Positions 63,520 through 64,000 of a DNA stretch of 64,000 bases are shown piece after piece. The first letter of the stretch is position 1. Each line of letters begins with the position of its first letter. Source of the stretch: Gari tellinella (lineage: Eukaryota; Mollusca; Bivalvia; Cardiida; Psammobiidae); NCBI GenBank assembly GCA_922989275.2, contig OV277867.1, positions 38,864,070-38,928,069 on the forward strand, in the 5' to 3' direction. The position numbers and the translations under genes were made by a program. The notes under the pieces were generated by a model, which was not told the origin of the DNA, made no database searches, and saw nothing but the letters and a program-made list of their open reading frames with translations.

Positions 63520-63591
63520 ATCACATAACAAGTTTAAGCATCTATTAAATTGATTGAAGCCGTAGTTTGTAGACCTTCCGCTCTAATATAG

Positions 63592-64000
63592 ATTTTCCGC
63601 CAAAACGTTACGTTGACGTCATTTGGCGTCCCGCTACATGCAGCGCTTGTGGACGAACAGGTTTGGCCGTAGCCCAAAAACGATATTCCACTAGTGGATT
63701 ACGATATTTACATAATGGCTTTATGTCACTCCCAGACCGCAAGTTATGTGATAAAACTCATTCAGGAGCATTCCGCTTTACTTTTATCTTGCTTCAAGCT
63801 GGAATATTTTCCGCCAAAACGTTACGTTGTTTACGTAAACGTCGTCGCAAATGACGTCATTTGGCGTCCCGCTACATGCAGCGCTTGTGGACGAACAGGT
63901 TTGGCCGGAGCCCAAAAAACGATATTCCACTAGTGGATTACGATATTTACATAATGGCTTTATGTCACTCCCAGACCGCAAGTTATGTGATAAAACTCAT
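63592..64000. repeat. Tandem repeat, period about 239, running off the window
   Basis: GATATTCCACTAGTGGATTA occurs at 63682 and 63921; GGCGTCCCGCTACATGCAGC and TTTTCCGCCAAAACGTTACG are likewise repeated. The second unit differs by a short insertion (TTTACGTAAACGTCGTCG). The second copy is cut by the window edge. Confidence 0.85.

Noticed and set aside
1..64000. Regularly recurring palindromes as a CRISPR array
   Set aside because: Spacing is irregular, hairpins belong to larger elements with their own ends, and the genome is eukaryotic.

Overview
The window looks like nuclear DNA of an invertebrate animal, most likely a bivalve mollusc. It is AT-rich, its genes have introns with GT-AG borders, and one SINE resembles the RUDI family I know from bivalves. 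It is crowded with short palindromic non-autonomous transposons (MITEs). A heterodont such as Dreissena would fit, but the genus is a guess.

Two real protein genes can be read, both on the minus strand. The first, at 5011-17948, is a complete nine-coding-exon ZCCHC17 gene (S1 RNA-binding domain, CCHC zinc knuckle, Lys/Ser-rich tail). Its 265-residue product comes from exons that are phase-compatible throughout. The second, at 60926-62730, is the 3' end of a cytosolic sulfotransferase gene: two exons with a TAA stop, the rest lying beyond the right edge. I see no gene between 18000 and 60900.

Four kinds of retroelement are present: a 5'-truncated LINE at 18540-21253; a near-full-length LINE on the minus strand at 53351-57184, broken by a frameshift in the reverse transcriptase; a Penelope-like element with inverted arms and a GIY-YIG domain at 24843-26600; and LINE fragments at 16292, 32990 and 60587. 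A tRNA-derived SINE with an exact 10-bp target duplication lies at 40315-40600, and several degenerate tRNA-like sequences are scattered about.

The rest is mostly MITEs. I use these working names. A: ends CAGTGGAGAA, TA target, about 246 bp. B: ends CAGTAAAACCTC, pogo-like. C: TTAA target, ends CCCTTTACCC. D: TTAA target, ends CTCTTTCAACAC. E: TTAA target, ends CTCTTTCATCCC or CTCTTTGAACCC. F: ends CAGTGCTCCC, TA target. G: TTAA-like ends, with repeated GTCGTCTGC inside. H: ends CAGGGCTGC, 6-bp target duplication. S: ends CCACAGGTACTTG, 6-bp target duplication. J: Tigger-like.

Different families carry the same few internal hairpins. Module m1 has arms beginning CAAACAGT and running into GATCAGA. 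Module m2 has arms reading AAAGCAGG and then GCAGAATGCG. This sharing, the two 6-bp-duplication families and two empty sites inside the window are the most unusual observations. Introns of ZCCHC17 are packed with these elements up to 10-40 bases from splice sites.
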